This document shows positions 50,762-62,460 of a DNA stretch of 64,000 nt, one piece after another. Both the position numbers and the translations under genes were made by a program. Every line of letters begins with the position of its first letter. The stretch's first letter is position 1. This DNA comes from Phytophthora hibernalis (Eukaryota; Oomycota; Peronosporomycetes; Peronosporales; Peronosporaceae): NCBI GenBank assembly GCA_012656075.1, contig JAAKBF010000282.1, positions 1-64,000 on the forward strand, written 5' to 3'. The notes beneath the pieces were generated by a model. The model had not been told where the DNA came from, made no database searches, and saw only the letters and a list, made by a program, of their open reading frames with translations.

Positions 50762-53700
50762 ATGCCGCGTCAAAATACATCCATGAGCCCAACTGTATAT
50801 CTGTCTGCATCAGCCAGTTGGGTGGGACGGGTCTCGGTCGTTAAGATTTTTCCCGAGAAAGTCCTCAGACTTCATCACATTCCAACACTCCAATTCATAA
50901 CTCAAAACTCTTGGCGGGGAGCAAGTGGCCTTTCCTACCTAGAAGAGAAGCAGTTGGTCATGCGCTACAACCTTGGCGCTACACAGAAGCCTATCAGTTC
51001 GGAATGCTTTCGACTGTTGAGCCTAGTACCTGAAGTCCAGAACGATGTCGAAATTGTGAAGCCCGTGTTGGAAGAGCTGGAGGTAATGCGATTGAGCTGT
51101 TCGCTCGGAATGCTGTCGTCCGTGAACCCCAAGGACTTCGAGATGGAAATGCTCGAAGCTCGTGAATTTGACGAAGACTTCGCCCTCTTTCTCCGCAAAG
51201 TGGTTTTCGGAACGGATGAAAAGCTCAAGTCGGAAGGCATCAAAGTGATCTCGTTATTTGGTAAGCAAGAGGGTGTGAAGCACGAACTGGAGAAGACGAA
51301 TTGTTGGTCGGAAGAAATAGAGATCAACTTGAAGCGCGAGGATCAAGGAATTTACTGCGTTGCCCGGAAAGACGCTGATTCTTCGGTGCGCACGTTGGTG
51401 CTATTCGGGTGGCTTCAAGACGGTTTGTTCCAAAAGTCTCGCCTGCGCGATACTGCGACGTACGTGTTGCGCTTCTTGACGTGTTTAAGCCCAGACATGG
51501 TTTGCTGCCTGTCCTCCGAAGACATTGAGCTACTGGAGCAAACTGTAGCCTCGATGAACTCGAACAATTTGGACGCCTGGAAATCATTTTCGGTCGCATT
51601 CCATGTTGAGAGACAAGAGAAGGAGAAGGACGCTGTGGTCTGTGAGAACCTGGGGGTGTCTTGTTGCCATTGAAGTCTACCACGCAGAACGTTCAATTAC
51701 TGAAAGGCAGCTACCCAGCATTTTCCGTGGTGGAACCAGCTCCAGCGATGAAAGGGGTCGAGATGTGCAGTAAACGGTTCGATAACATGAAAGACTTTGC
51801 GATTTGGCTCGTAGCTGAGTCAAAGCAGCGAAACCTGAAACTTGAGTTCGTTGAGAATCGTGATTACTGGTGCACCGAATTGCTGAAGGCTGTCGGTAGT
51901 TGGCCCGAAGGAGATCTGAAGGCTGTCAAGGAAGAGCTCGATCGAAGTCTCCAAACTTGTACCGACCAGGCGAAGGACTGTGCACTGGCTTACATTGAAG
52001 AACGTCGAGAAGAGTTCCTCAGTCAGATGGAGAAGTTATTTGACTTGGATGTATTAATCAAAGCGAAAAAGGAGAAGAGCCCGCGTTCAAGAGTATCAAT
52101 GCGTACGTGCAAAAAGTTCAATTGCGTCCTGAAATTTGGAGCAAGCTGGACCCCGAGACGCGAGCTGCTTTGACCATACCACTTCGTCTCAAGAACCAGA
52201 TTAAAGCTATTGCTTCGGCATTTCGCGAGCATTTAGCAATGGGTGTGGATGCAAGCGAAGAAAGAGAAGCTGTCGCAAAATTTCTTGCTGAATTTGCTGT
52301 ATCGGAGGAAAAGGTCCTTTCCAGTGGCGACGGGCTTTGGGGCCGAGCGTGGAAGAAGGTTGGTCAATTTATGAGGGGCCAAGATTATGAGCTTCTCACG
52401 GACGAGTTTCGCCAAAACATGACGGATCCATTGCTTGAGATGCGTAAAATTGGTACGCGGCTGTCGAGACTGTTTTCACCGCGGCTGAAAGCATCCTGAC
52501 AATGCAATTCAGTGAGGAGAATGAACGTTCACTACGCCAATCCTGCGAAGGTGATGAGCGTAAACTCATCTCTGAAGCTTTCGATGGTCTACTTGGGTCT
52601 TGGTGTGAGAATCACGAAGGTCTTTTGACAAATGTCCGTCCGCGTGTGCGTCGGCCTGGGGGTTATTTTCTGCGACTTGCGGATGGAGCACTGGAAGCCG
52701 GCTACAGACCTGATGAAGGTATTTAAGCTCGCACAAACTGATGATGGGACATTTAGCTCTACTGAGCTGGGGAGTCATCGGTTGGAACCGGACGCCAAAG
52801 TCTTGAAGGCGTTCACCATTAAAAATCCTTGGTGACTACATCTTGTCGGGGCACGTTAGTGGAGCGCGTAGATTTTCCATTGCAATGGCGTTGGTGGCCA
52901 GAAACTATCGGGGAGGCGGTCTGTGTACGCTCGTTTGGCAAACCCGCGTGGTTGTGCGACTTCAACGTTCAAGACCGTGTCGTAGCCTTTGTCGAAGAAG
53001 CGGGTCGAGTGATTCTGTACCGATTCAACGAGAAGTATTCGTCACTTGAGATTTTCAAGCGACTTGAACTCTCACTACGAACGTCGCTGGAACTTCCGGT
53101 GGCAGATGTGCTGCTTGTGGATGGATCCCTCTACGCAACCGATGCAAACGGGTCGATCCAGTCGGTAAATTTGCGAAATCAGCAGACTTCACGCGCTGTC
53201 CAGATCATTCCGTCGGAATCTCCCATGCCCCACAACTCACTTTTTGCTATGGCCGACAACATGGTGTTGGGGTTCATCACAGCACGAAGCAGCAAGAATT
53301 CATCCGATCAAAGTGAGAGAGAGTTGTTTGCTGTGGCCAGCGAAGATTTTCGCGATGTTCCAGTGAGTGTGCCGGACGAAGCAAGTTGGTGGGGTCATTC
53401 AGCCCAGTGCTTTGACGACTTGCTGTTCTTGATCGACTCTAAAGCGAAGAGAGTTCGCGTTCTTCGTTTGGCTGTGACTGTGCGTAGCGAGTCGTTCCGA
53501 ATCCAACATTCCAAAGAACACTCGCTCAATGGCAGCAAAAGCGATATGGATGGATCCAATACAGACGACGGCGAGCATTGGCTCCGGGCGTTTTACCACG
53601 CGTACGAGAAATTCCCTGTCCGCGGTTTGATTCGCGGCGTTGACGATACCCGATCGACTCTGAAAGTGCATTTGACATGCAGCACAAAACTCGCCAAATC

Positions 53701-56700
53701 TACTGAAGAGAGCTGTCAGTGCTTTTTCCAGGCAATGATGCGAGACCTTCGCAAACTGAACAAGCCTTTGAGCGGGATGGATTTGGCTCGGGATTTGGCG
53801 TTCCTGTCCAATTCGTATGCCATTGCTAAAGTTGCAACTCAGTCTATCCGAACCTTCCTGCAGGAGCTTATAACGTTTGTGCCGATCCAGGTCTGCCGTG
53901 CTGAGGGGAACGCACTAACAGTGATGACAAATGGTAAATCGGCACCGATCAGTAACCAGTCGCAAGATGTTCAAGCTGTTGACATCGCCCGATCGATTCG
54001 CTTTGGTCTTCTATCGCCATTACTCGAATCGTGGCAAGGACGCTGTGTGGTGATAACCTCGATGGGCAAACAGTCGACGGGTAAGAGCTACCTACTCAAC
54101 CACTTGACGGGGTCATCGTTTGCCATCGCTGGCGCTCGTTGCACCGACGGAGCCTGGATGTCTATCCGTATTCTGCCGAAAGATGTCCTGCTCGTCGTTC
54201 TTGACTTTGAAGGTTTGGGATCATTTGAACGAACAGAGCAGGAGGATGTTTTCCTGTCCGTCTTGAACGCGTCGATCTCGATGTTCACCATTTTCCGGAT
54301 GGAGATGCGATATGACAAGGAGATCGACGACCTGTTCGCTCGATTCCAGAAGGGGGTGGCTCTGATCAAGGGTGATTCCAGTCTCTTTCGAGGCAAACTC
54401 TACATGTCTGTGAAGGACGTGAACCCGAACGACCAGAAAGGGGTTCTGGACGAATTCCTGGCAAAGTTCCAAAAACTGGTCGGCGCAAACAAAGACAGCA
54501 ACTTTTTGCTCGACTTGTACTCGGGGCAGCTGGACATCAATTGCTCGCCACCACTCGGCACGATCAACTACTATCAGTCTCTGATGCACGCGCAGAACTT
54601 TATCGAGAAGTCCCTCTGCGGCGTCAATACTACAGGCTTTCAAAGTGGTAAGACGTTTTTGAACAGCATCCGCTTGGTGCTGGCAAAGATTGCGATTCTC
54701 GACTGGACGTCATTGGATGAAGGTGCTAAACAGTTCCAGCTCTCGGAAATCAGCTCAAAGTTGCCAGGCCTGCTCCGAACGGGTTGTATTGTTCCACAGG
54801 AGTACGTGACGAAGAATGAGGACATCGCCCAGTACTTGAAGGAAGACATTGTATCTGCTGCCAACGGAAAAGTACTTGACGTTGACTTGATGACAATGAT
54901 CGTTGAGTATCCCGTGCTGGCTGATAAGTGGAGTAAGCTGAACGGTGACACAATTCTTTTCGACGAACTGCCCGACTGGGAAATTGATCTGGGGTTCGAC
55001 TGCTGCTCTACCGGTGAGAACACCATTCCGCAAGCCCGTAATGCGCTCAAACAGCTACTTCGGTTGTTTTTGCGGATGAATATGAATATTCAGGATGGAA
55101 AGGTGTCGCGAGATATCGTGAACGACTTTGATTCCTTTCTGGCCTTCTTTGTGCGTCGTCGAAAGGCCCGCATTTCTCTCTGGGCGAAGCAAATGCTAGG
55201 AGGGCGTGTGCCGGAGGACTGGAAGACTGTAGAGCAACAGTTCTTGGGGCGATTCCAGATGCTTCTTACGCGCTGTCAAAGCAATTGTGACGAGTGCCGC
55301 CTTGGCTGCATGAAAGCTGCCGCTCACCCTAGTACAACCACGCACGATTGTGGAGGTAACCATATCTGTGCAGCCCGCTGCGAGTACTGTGAAAGCAGCG
55401 AGATTTTCGGGAAGACTCCTTCATGTTCCAAAGAAGCAGGTCACGAAGGCAAGTGTGAGTGCGCGGACGGAGACCACACGTGCGGTCAAGAATGTTGCAT
55501 GGCAAACTCGCCAAACTGCGGCAAGAAGTGCTCACTGAAACGTGGCCACACGGATTTACACAAGTGTGATGTTCCAATGCACACCTGTGGTGAGGCGTGC
55601 TCGGCACAAAGCTGTTCCGGGCGGTGTGTCTTGAATGTTGAGGACCCGCACATGGCTCACAAGTGCGTTGAAGTGCGGTGCATGCAGAAGTGCGTCATGG
55701 ACGGATGCAACGAAGTGTGTGGCACATTGGACCATTTTCACGGCCAAGTTGATGTCGCAGTCGTATTTTCGGTGGAAAACGGTGATGGAAAGGAGTCGAG
55801 CATGTTTGACGCAGTTTCGGAAGCTCCAGTGGTTCACATGTGCGGGAACGGACATGAATGCCAAGCCTTGTGCGACGAAGAAGGAATCTGCCGAGTAGAT
55901 GTCTTTCTCAAACAATCTTCCAAGACATTTACGGGGGCTCGAGGCAGCTTCCAGTTCACGTTTCAAGAGATGAATGGCGCTCGCAAGAAGTGCACAAAGT
56001 CACTGCCACAGGGCCAGAAGATGCACCAAGGTGCGCACTCGTGTATCTGTGACGAGAGCGACCAAGATGGGGAAGACGAAATCATTCACTACTGCGACGT
56101 TCGCTGTCCGTGCTGCAGCTACTTTTGCAAGAAGAAATTCGGCCACTTCGGCTCGCACACGACGTCGCATGGCAACATGAGAAATACGTACTTCTTGTCC
56201 GACACAGACGAAATTGACATCGAAGAGCGCAAGTACAAGGCTGGAGAGCAGGGAATCGCCGAGATGTGCAACTTGTACTGCTCCAAAATGGGTCGTGAGC
56301 ACGTCCACTACTTGGATTGCGAACAAGGCAGTAAGGCCAAGTGCGTGTACTCAGGAAGTACAACCGATCAGCGTCGTCACTGCACCCGCTCGCTGGAGCC
56401 AAAGCCGGAGAAGGAGACCGATGAAGTTCTGCACGAACAATTCTGGAAGACATTAGGGTGGGAGGACCCGTGCACGTCCAAGATAGAGCTGGAGGTCTTC
56501 GGAAAGTGCGGATACAAGTGCGACGCACCCGACCACGATGAAAAACCTTCGCACTGCATTCTTCCGGCGTGGCACAAGCCTGAGCCGAAGCCCAGCAGTG
56601 GTTTCGACGGGTTCACGTACGTTAGCGGACACAAGTTCGAGTGCTCGCACGTTGCTAGTGGTGGGAAGATGCACCATGTTTTCGTGTTAGATTGCTCCGG

Positions 56701-57406
56701 GTCAATGAGTGGACGACCGTGGAATGACCTCATGGCTGCTTGGCACGAGTATATCTACAACCGAATCACTGACGGAGCCACGCTGGACTTGGTGTCGGTC
56801 GTCACATTTGACAGCTATGCGCAGATCGAATATGAAGGACAGAACATCACGACGATGACGCAGGCGAATATTCGCTACCGTGGCGGCGGGACGATTTACG
56901 CTGTAGGACTCCGTGCTGCTAATGAAGTACTGTCGCGTGTGAACTTTGACATGTACAAGCCAATTGTGGTGTTTTTCAGCGATGGGCATCCGCACGATCC
57001 TCTTCAGGGCGAGCAGCTTGCGACGCACATCAAATGTTGCTACGAGAAGAACGGGCTGCAGGCATTCGCAGTGGGCTTCGGTAGCATCAATTTGACCATT
57101 TTGGAGCGAGTCGCAGAGAAGATGGGTGGAACTTATCACTACGTCCTCACAGGTAACGAGTTGAAGGCGACATTTATCAGCATATCTGCTTCGCTGAGTA
57201 CTCGAGCAGGCTTGGCGCTGACGAAACCCGACCACGAGCGCAACTGCGTCATTTGCGGGCAGGACTTGGCCTCTGGGGAGACCGTGAAACTGAAGGCGTG
57301 CAGCCACGAGCTGCACACTGCTTGCTTGGAAGTACTGGTACGCAACGCTGAACATGATGGTGAGCCTGTCCGCTGTCCGTCTTGCCGCTGCGAGGTTTCC
57401 GCGTGA
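50762..57406 (+). CDS. Very large GTPase - Cys/His-rich - VWA - RING protein
   Basis: The part from 52829 to 57406 is one frame of about 1525 codons. It contains a GTPase like the interferon-induced very large GTPases (P-loop GKQSTGKS near residue 413, RCTDGAW, DFEGLG near 460), a long Cys/His-rich segment resembling NFX1-type zinc repeats (residues about 817-1250), a von Willebrand A domain with complete MIDAS (DCSGSMSG, GGGT, FFSDG; about 1281-1460) and a C-terminal RING finger (CVICGQDL, CSHELHTACLE, CPSCRC). The RING suggests ubiquitin ligase activity. The upstream 2 kb (50762-52828) continues the protein but in frames that change at about 51655, 52090, 52470, 52600-52720 and 52825, mostly single-base losses. 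Total length would be about 2,200 residues. Confidence 0.78.
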
Positions 57407-57540
57407 GTTCCGAGTGCTGAATGCTCCTTCACTTTGATGGTTGCCCATGCTTTTCTTTTTGTGACGTTCGAGTAGGTAAATGGTAGGTAGTTGACACGTG
57501 CTAGCAAGGAGGCAACACGATTTCTTTGAAAGTGAGTTGC

Positions 57541-57880
57541 TTGTCCTCACTTTGAGTTTTCATGCACCACTTTTCCTTTGACGAACACCTTGACAAAGTT
57601 TTGTCTGCGTTGTGGATCACCTTCTGAAAGACATCCATGGGCGTGAGAAGACGACGTTCTGACCGCAGTTGACATCCACCAAAATCGCATCAAAGCATTT
57701 TCCAATCGCAAAGCTGCCCGTATCGTTCTCGCCTTGGCATCGTGTCCAGCTAGTCCTCTGTCAGGTGCACCGCATGTGCCACACAGCTCTTGTCCGTCAA
57801 CAAGCCTGCATCACTAAAAATCTCGGTATCTCTCCTACCTGGATGCAAACTCTCCATGGACACGACCACCAGCTTTATTG
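57541..57880 (-). pseudogene. Guanine deaminase relic
   Basis: On the minus strand from 57880 the reading shows DTEIFSDAGLLTDKSCVAHA, then a TAG, and after a gap GKCFDAILVDVN and, in another frame, KVFVKGKVVHENSK ending at about 57541. These match in order the active-site His segment and the C terminus of guanine deaminases (AtzA/TRZ family amidohydrolases). Large internal parts are missing, and stops and frame changes are present, so no enzyme can be made. Purine salvage was the ancestral role. Confidence 0.6.
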
Positions 57881-57885
57881 TAGCT

Positions 57886-58333
57886 ACCAAGTGGATCGTA
57901 GCAAAGTACTGAGGCGACCGGGTATATCACGATCCGCGAAAACGACGACATGGACGATGCACAATTTCTCGCAAATGAAGCTCGTGGCCGAGACGGCACA
58001 AGGTCTACTCGTTGAAAACAACCTCGTGCACTTTTCCGAGCACGTTGAAAATGACGACGAACTGAAGAGTTACGCTCTGTTTACAGCAGACTTCGTGAAC
58101 GAAGACGACTTGTTTTTCACGAACGCGTCCGACGTGACACAACGTCCGTGATATTGGTCACTTCTCACCTCGACACCTCATCCAACAACGAATTTGTCGT
58201 GGCCATGACTCGCTGGACGTTCACTCGCATTTGGTCGAAACTCGACATCCCCACAAAAATTCTTCGAGTAATGCATCGCACAATAGCGTCCGAGAAACTC
58301 CCAACCTGCAAATAAATACACGATAGGGCTGCC
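57886..58333 (+). pseudogene. Relic of an M96-type family gene, close to gene 9
   Basis: From about 57925 the sequence matches gene 9 at the NITIRENDDMD segment and runs through MHNFSQMKLVAETAQGLLVE, FTADFVNEDDLFF and, in other frames, MTRWTFTRIWSKLDI to near 58333. Identity with gene 9 is high, which points to a young partial duplication that was broken soon after. Only the C-terminal half is present. Confidence 0.82.
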
Positions 58334-58418
58334 GAAATAGTTGTAGCTTTGACTATATATTATTAAGTGAGCAAAATGTACCCGTATTCGGACTACCGCG
58401 TGTTTTCCGGCCCTAGAA

Positions 58419-58800
58419 ATCTGTGCAGCGGAGTATGGACATTTTAACTATCCGCAAAACTTGTTGGTGGCTGCGCGGGCCCCTTGGCCATTAGCCGTGC
58501 GGGGTATGGCGCTCGGAATGCATCTCTACTCGATGTGGTATCGCGGAGCCTACTTCTCGTATATTGGACGGGATGCTGATCGATTAAAACCGTTGGGGTT
58601 CAGCTTTGAACTGAGGCATCAAGCATGACAGGAGAAAGTTGCGCCGTTAGTGGAAACGTATGAGTTGATTTTTGGAGACAAGGAAGTTCCACACGACTTC
58701 GTCATTTCGTCGGAAGATCCGTGGCCTAAGCAAACGTGGGGTGTGCAATGGGCGTCTTCGTGGCCTGTACCTGGAGCACATGAACTGTAGAGTCGAACGT
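58419..58800 (+). pseudogene. Relic of an oomycete helicase-associated-type repeat protein
   Basis: The frame reads EICAAEYGHFNYPQNLLV, then GMALGMHLYSMWYRGAYF and RLKPLGFSFELR, a TGA at 58626-58628, and VPHDFVISSEDPWPKQTWG. The alternation of HFxVPxxFVVPSxxPWPxxxWG with a 'LxxLGFxW' segment is characteristic of a repeat family common in oomycete genomes and related to helicase-associated domains. One repeat and part of the next remain. The in-frame stop and lack of ends show that it is a relic. Confidence 0.55.
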
Positions 58801-59001
58801 TGAATAACTTCCTCGTGGAAGTTTTAATCGCAGTCTGAGGTTTGATCGGTGCATGCATCTGCAGACAAAGTAATGTCCAGCATCACTTTGCTACACAAGT
58901 CGTTTTCGTGCAGTTAAGTTTTAAAAGCTCTCTACATGTTGTTGTTGTCTCTTGGTTAACTGTTTCTAATATTAATACAACGTTTTTTATTTTAATACGG
59001 C

Positions 59002-59489
59002 TTGCCTGTAGCAGCCCGCCCTGTTCACCCCTTCCATACAGTTATCCAGTGTAAATGTAGCCATATCTCAAATCATTTAGGATCCGAAGTTATCGAAGTC
59101 GACCAAATTCTTATCATCCAGAACCGTTTAGAAGCGCTAATTTCGCATGAATATTCTACAGCTAACGACGACTCAATTTGCAGTACAGCATTCCTTCCAC
59201 TGCAGATAAGTCGTCTGATAACTGAATGCCAAGATCTGGGTCGATCGTATTGCCAACAGTTGAATGATTTGCAGCAGATTTTTCCGTAGTCTATTTGGGA
59301 GGCTGGCTTACTTTAATCGAGTCATCTAAATTATTCTATTTCAGAGTGTTATCCCAACATATCCCTCATGACATCCCTCCTCCGGATTTCCCGCGATTTT
59401 TCAAATTTGAGCAACTTGACAACACTGCAGAGTCATTGGCTGAAAAGTTTTCAATAAGACTTTTCAACGATACCACGTGGTTAAATTGA
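59002..59489 (+). CDS. Unknown spliced gene, 3' exons
   Basis: Two frames join neatly at a GT-AG intron: exon ending near 59286 (LITECQDLGRSYCQQLNDLQ) with donor GTAGTC, acceptor TTCTATTTCAG at 59341-59342, and a second exon (HIPHDIPPPDFPRFFKFEQL) ending in a TAA/TGA at 59487-59489. A pyrimidine-rich acceptor-like TTGCCTGTAG at about 59002-59010 suggests a further upstream exon that I cannot place. The protein looks helical and soluble. I do not recognise the family. Confidence 0.4.
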
Positions 59490-59794
59490 ATGCTATTGGT
59501 CGATCCAACCGGATTTAGCGAAAATTTCCGACCGACCGACGGAAAAGGGCACAGGCAATGCGTTTTTCTAACGAGAGGAAGTTTAATATTAATATTAAAA
59601 TACGATGTTCTTCGAAGTAATATTTCTCTCTAAATAACAGGAACAGCAAAGCTGCGTAAGTGGCTTCTCGTGATTACGCCCGGTGCTTTCGTGCTTTGCG
59701 TCCCCGAGGTTTAACAAATGACGCCATTCATTCTCCTTTTGCAGTTTCCAACGTCAGTCCAAGTGGAAAAGCTTTAATTGGTTATAGTCCCTCA

Positions 59795-61003
59795 ATGGCA
59801 ACACCACTTTATTCTTCAGCACCAAGCACTGCCGTTGCCGGTTTACTAGGTCAAGGCTGGGCTCTCTCAAAAGTATCAGGTAACTCGGAGGACGACCCTC
59901 CATTGACGTATTCATGCGACTTTCAAGCACTTCTTACCGCCGTAACACAAAAGGAGCGAAATGCCGACTCCCAGTCGGACGAGTTTGAAGCACCTGCACC
60001 CACCAAGAAGCGCGTGTACAAGAAGCGCAAGTCTACCCACACCGTCCGAAAAGAAGAGCGTTTAGCTCTTGAAGAAGAATTGGAAGATCTGAAGATAAAA
60101 CTCGATGCACTCAAGCTTCGAGATCTTATACAAAATGGTGACGAGGCTGCTTCTCTTCACAGACAAATGGAGCAGAATTCCAGCCTCCAAGCTTATGTCC
60201 AGGAGAATCATCTCGTAGTGGCAAATGTACAGTCGATGCTGATGACCTGCACGCAACCACACTCAAACAACGTTCGCCCGATGGAAACGTACATTCACCT
60301 TACATCGGATCCAGTTGAACGGAGAGATACACTTGGCGCACTACGACAGTTGAAACTTGAGTGTGCGAAGGAGTTCATCGAATACCGAAGCGCCGGTCTT
60401 CACCCCACCGCGGACTACTTCAATGAGGAGCGCTACGAGACACCAGAGGGCGATTTCTGCACCGTGCGCTTTGACCGAACAGCTCTACATGAAGTAAAAG
60501 GAGGAGTGCGATCCGTGCTCGAAGCTCTGAAACGTGCTGTCTTCAACGCTGAAATCCTTCTGTCCGAGGCGTCCGGTAATATCACGATCCGCGAAAACGA
60601 CGACATGGACGAGATGCACAATTTCTCGCAAATGAAGCTCGTGGCCGAGACGACACGAGGTCTGCTCGTTGAAAACAACCTCGTGCACTTTTCCGAGTAC
60701 GTTGAAAATGACGAATTGCAGAGTTACGCTCTGTTCACGGCAGACTTCGTGAACGAAGACGACCTGTTTCCCTATCGTTCACATGAACGCGTCCGACGTG
60801 ACGCAACGTCCGTGATATTGGTCACTTCTCACTTCGACACATCCGACAACGAACTTGTGGTTATGACTCGCTGGACATTCACTCGCATCTGGTCGAAACT
60901 CGACGTTCCCATACAAGATCTTCGAGAAATGCGCGATCGATCAGGTCAAGTCTCGGAAATAATCCTCAATTGCGTCCGAGAAACTCTCAACCTGCCCAAA
61001 TAA
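59795..61003 (+). CDS. M96-type basic-zipper/START-like family gene 9, intact
   Basis: The frame from ATG 59795 (MATPLYSSAPSTAVAG) gives 402 residues, close to gene 7. It can be extended upstream in frame to 59660, but without an ATG. An acidic segment (DSQSDEFEAPAPT) leads directly into KKRVYKKRKSTHTVRKEE without a break, then the coiled coil and the core (GDFCTVRFDRTALHEVKGGV, SGNITIRENDDM, TADFVNEDDLFPYRSHERV, FTRIWSKLDVPIQDLREM). Intronless. A partial copy lies 1.5 kb upstream. This is a good reference for the undamaged N-terminal junction. Confidence 0.82.
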   Translation: MATPLYSSAPSTAVAGLLGQGWALSKVSGNSEDDPPLTYSCDFQALLTAVTQKERNADSQSDEFEAPAPTKKRVYKKRKSTHTVRKEERLALEEELEDLKIKLDALKLRDLIQNGDEAASLHRQMEQNSSLQAYVQENHLVVANVQSMLMTCTQPHSNNVRPMETYIHLTSDPVERRDTLGALRQLKLECAKEFIEYRSAGLHPTADYFNEERYETPEGDFCTVRFDRTALHEVKGGVRSVLEALKRAVFNAEILLSEASGNITIRENDDMDEMHNFSQMKLVAETTRGLLVENNLVHFSEYVENDELQSYALFTADFVNEDDLFPYRSHERVRRDATSVILVTSHFDTSDNELVVMTRWTFTRIWSKLDVPIQDLREMRDRSGQVSEIILNCVRETLNLPK

Positions 61004-61187
61004 ACAACAATTCATTTAAAAAACTCCCCAAATATTATAGTTCATGAGAAAAACGCAATTCCTTCACCCAAAATCCCAAAATCTTTTTGGTCTCACTTCA
61101 ACTTTCCTGAATCTCGTTTCTCATTGGTCAGAATTCGTCCAATCCCGTGCTTTCAGCCGTTACAAGTTGGTCGTCATCAGTCTCAGT

Positions 61188-62460
61188 ATGGCGTCCATTG
61201 GTGTGCACTACAAGGCTTCGCGCTCCGCGCCGCGCGCGCCTTCCCCAGCCGCTTCCAGCCCCAAGACAGCGTCGAGGATGATTCGGAAGCCTACGGCGCA
61301 GACCGCCACGCTGCTGCGGCGCTCAGAGGCTTCGCGGTTCGCGCAAAAGACGAAGAAAACCAAGTTGATACATCGGAGCACTGCGCGGGCTTAAAACCCG
61401 CGAAAAGAAGCGAATTTACAAGAAACGGAAGGCCACACACACAATCCGCAAGGAGGAGAAGCAGGCGCTGGAATCGGAGATTGAAACGCTGCAAAACCAG
61501 CTCGAAATGCTCAAATTTCGGACCTTGGTGGACAATGGGGACGAACCCCTTTCGAACAAGAAGAAAGTGGCAAAAAGTACCATTTTAAGAGAATCTGTGC
61601 AAGAACAACACTTGGTGCTGGCCAGAGCTCAAGCCATGATGGCTGGTCAGTCCCAGCAGAGTTTGTACAGGCTGCACCCGACCGAGACGACCATCCGTCT
61701 TGGACCGGATAGAGATGAGAGGATGAGGACGCTCAACGCCCTACGAGGTCCCAAATTACAGGAAGCCAGAAGGTTCTTGCTGGAGAGAACGAGGGGATTG
61801 AGTCCTACGGCGCCCTACTTTCAGGAGGAACGGTACGACACGATGGACGGAGATTACTGCATCGCGAGGTTCGATGTGACCCCGTTTCGAGGGGCGAAAG
61901 GCGGCGTCCAGGAGGTCTTTACGGCCTTGCAACAAGCCATTTTCAATGCCGAGATCATTATTTCAGAGTCTTCAGGTAACATTACGATCCGAGAGGATGA
62001 CGAAATCGGTGACGAGAATTTATCGCAGATGCGCTTTGTGTCCCAGACGCCTCATGGTGTGCAGCTGGAGACGAACTTAGTCATGTTCTCGGACTCGGCA
62101 CAATTTCAAGAAAATGATACGTGTCTAGCTGAGAATGGGCGATACGCGATCATGGCGTCCGATTTTGTGAATGAGGATACGCGGTTTCCGTACAGACCCC
62201 GCGAACGTATTAGGCGCGATTCTACGACGCTCACGATGGTGACGTCGTATCGAGAGAATACGGGTGTGAGTGGCGTCAAGAGCGAGTGTGAAGGAGAGCT
62301 GGTGGTGGTTATTACCAGATGGGCGTTGAACATTGTACGGCGTCCTGCTGTGGATATTTCTAGTTATGTATGGGACGAACTGCGAAATTCTCATGTACGG
62401 TGGGGCGACTTGATGTTTAACTGCGTGCGGCAGGCACTTGGATTACCTGTGGTCCAATAA
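61188..62460 (+). pseudogene. M96-type basic-zipper/START-like family gene 10, frame breaks in N terminus
   Basis: The likely ATG is at 61188 (MASIGVHYKASRSAPRAP). An acidic part follows in the next frame (VEDDSEAYGADRHAAAALRG), and just before the basic segment (KKRIYKKRKATHTIRKEE, from about 61395) the frame changes by -1 again, near the AAAAG at 61396-61400. From there to the TAA at 62458-62460 the core is intact (GDYCIARFDVTPFRGAKGGV, SGNITIREDDEIG, ASDFVNEDTRFPYRPRERI). Intronless, tandem with gene 9. Both breaks are of the one-base-loss type. Confidence 0.75.

Noticed and set aside
52725..52765. Intron of 38 bases (GTATTT to TTTAG) in the GTPase gene
   Set aside because: It is shorter than plausible oomycete introns and the joined frame soon meets a stop.
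56702..57550. Minus-strand frame of 282 codons opposite the VWA-RING part
   Set aside because: The plus strand encodes clear VWA and RING motifs here; the antisense frame has no family pattern and is a shadow.
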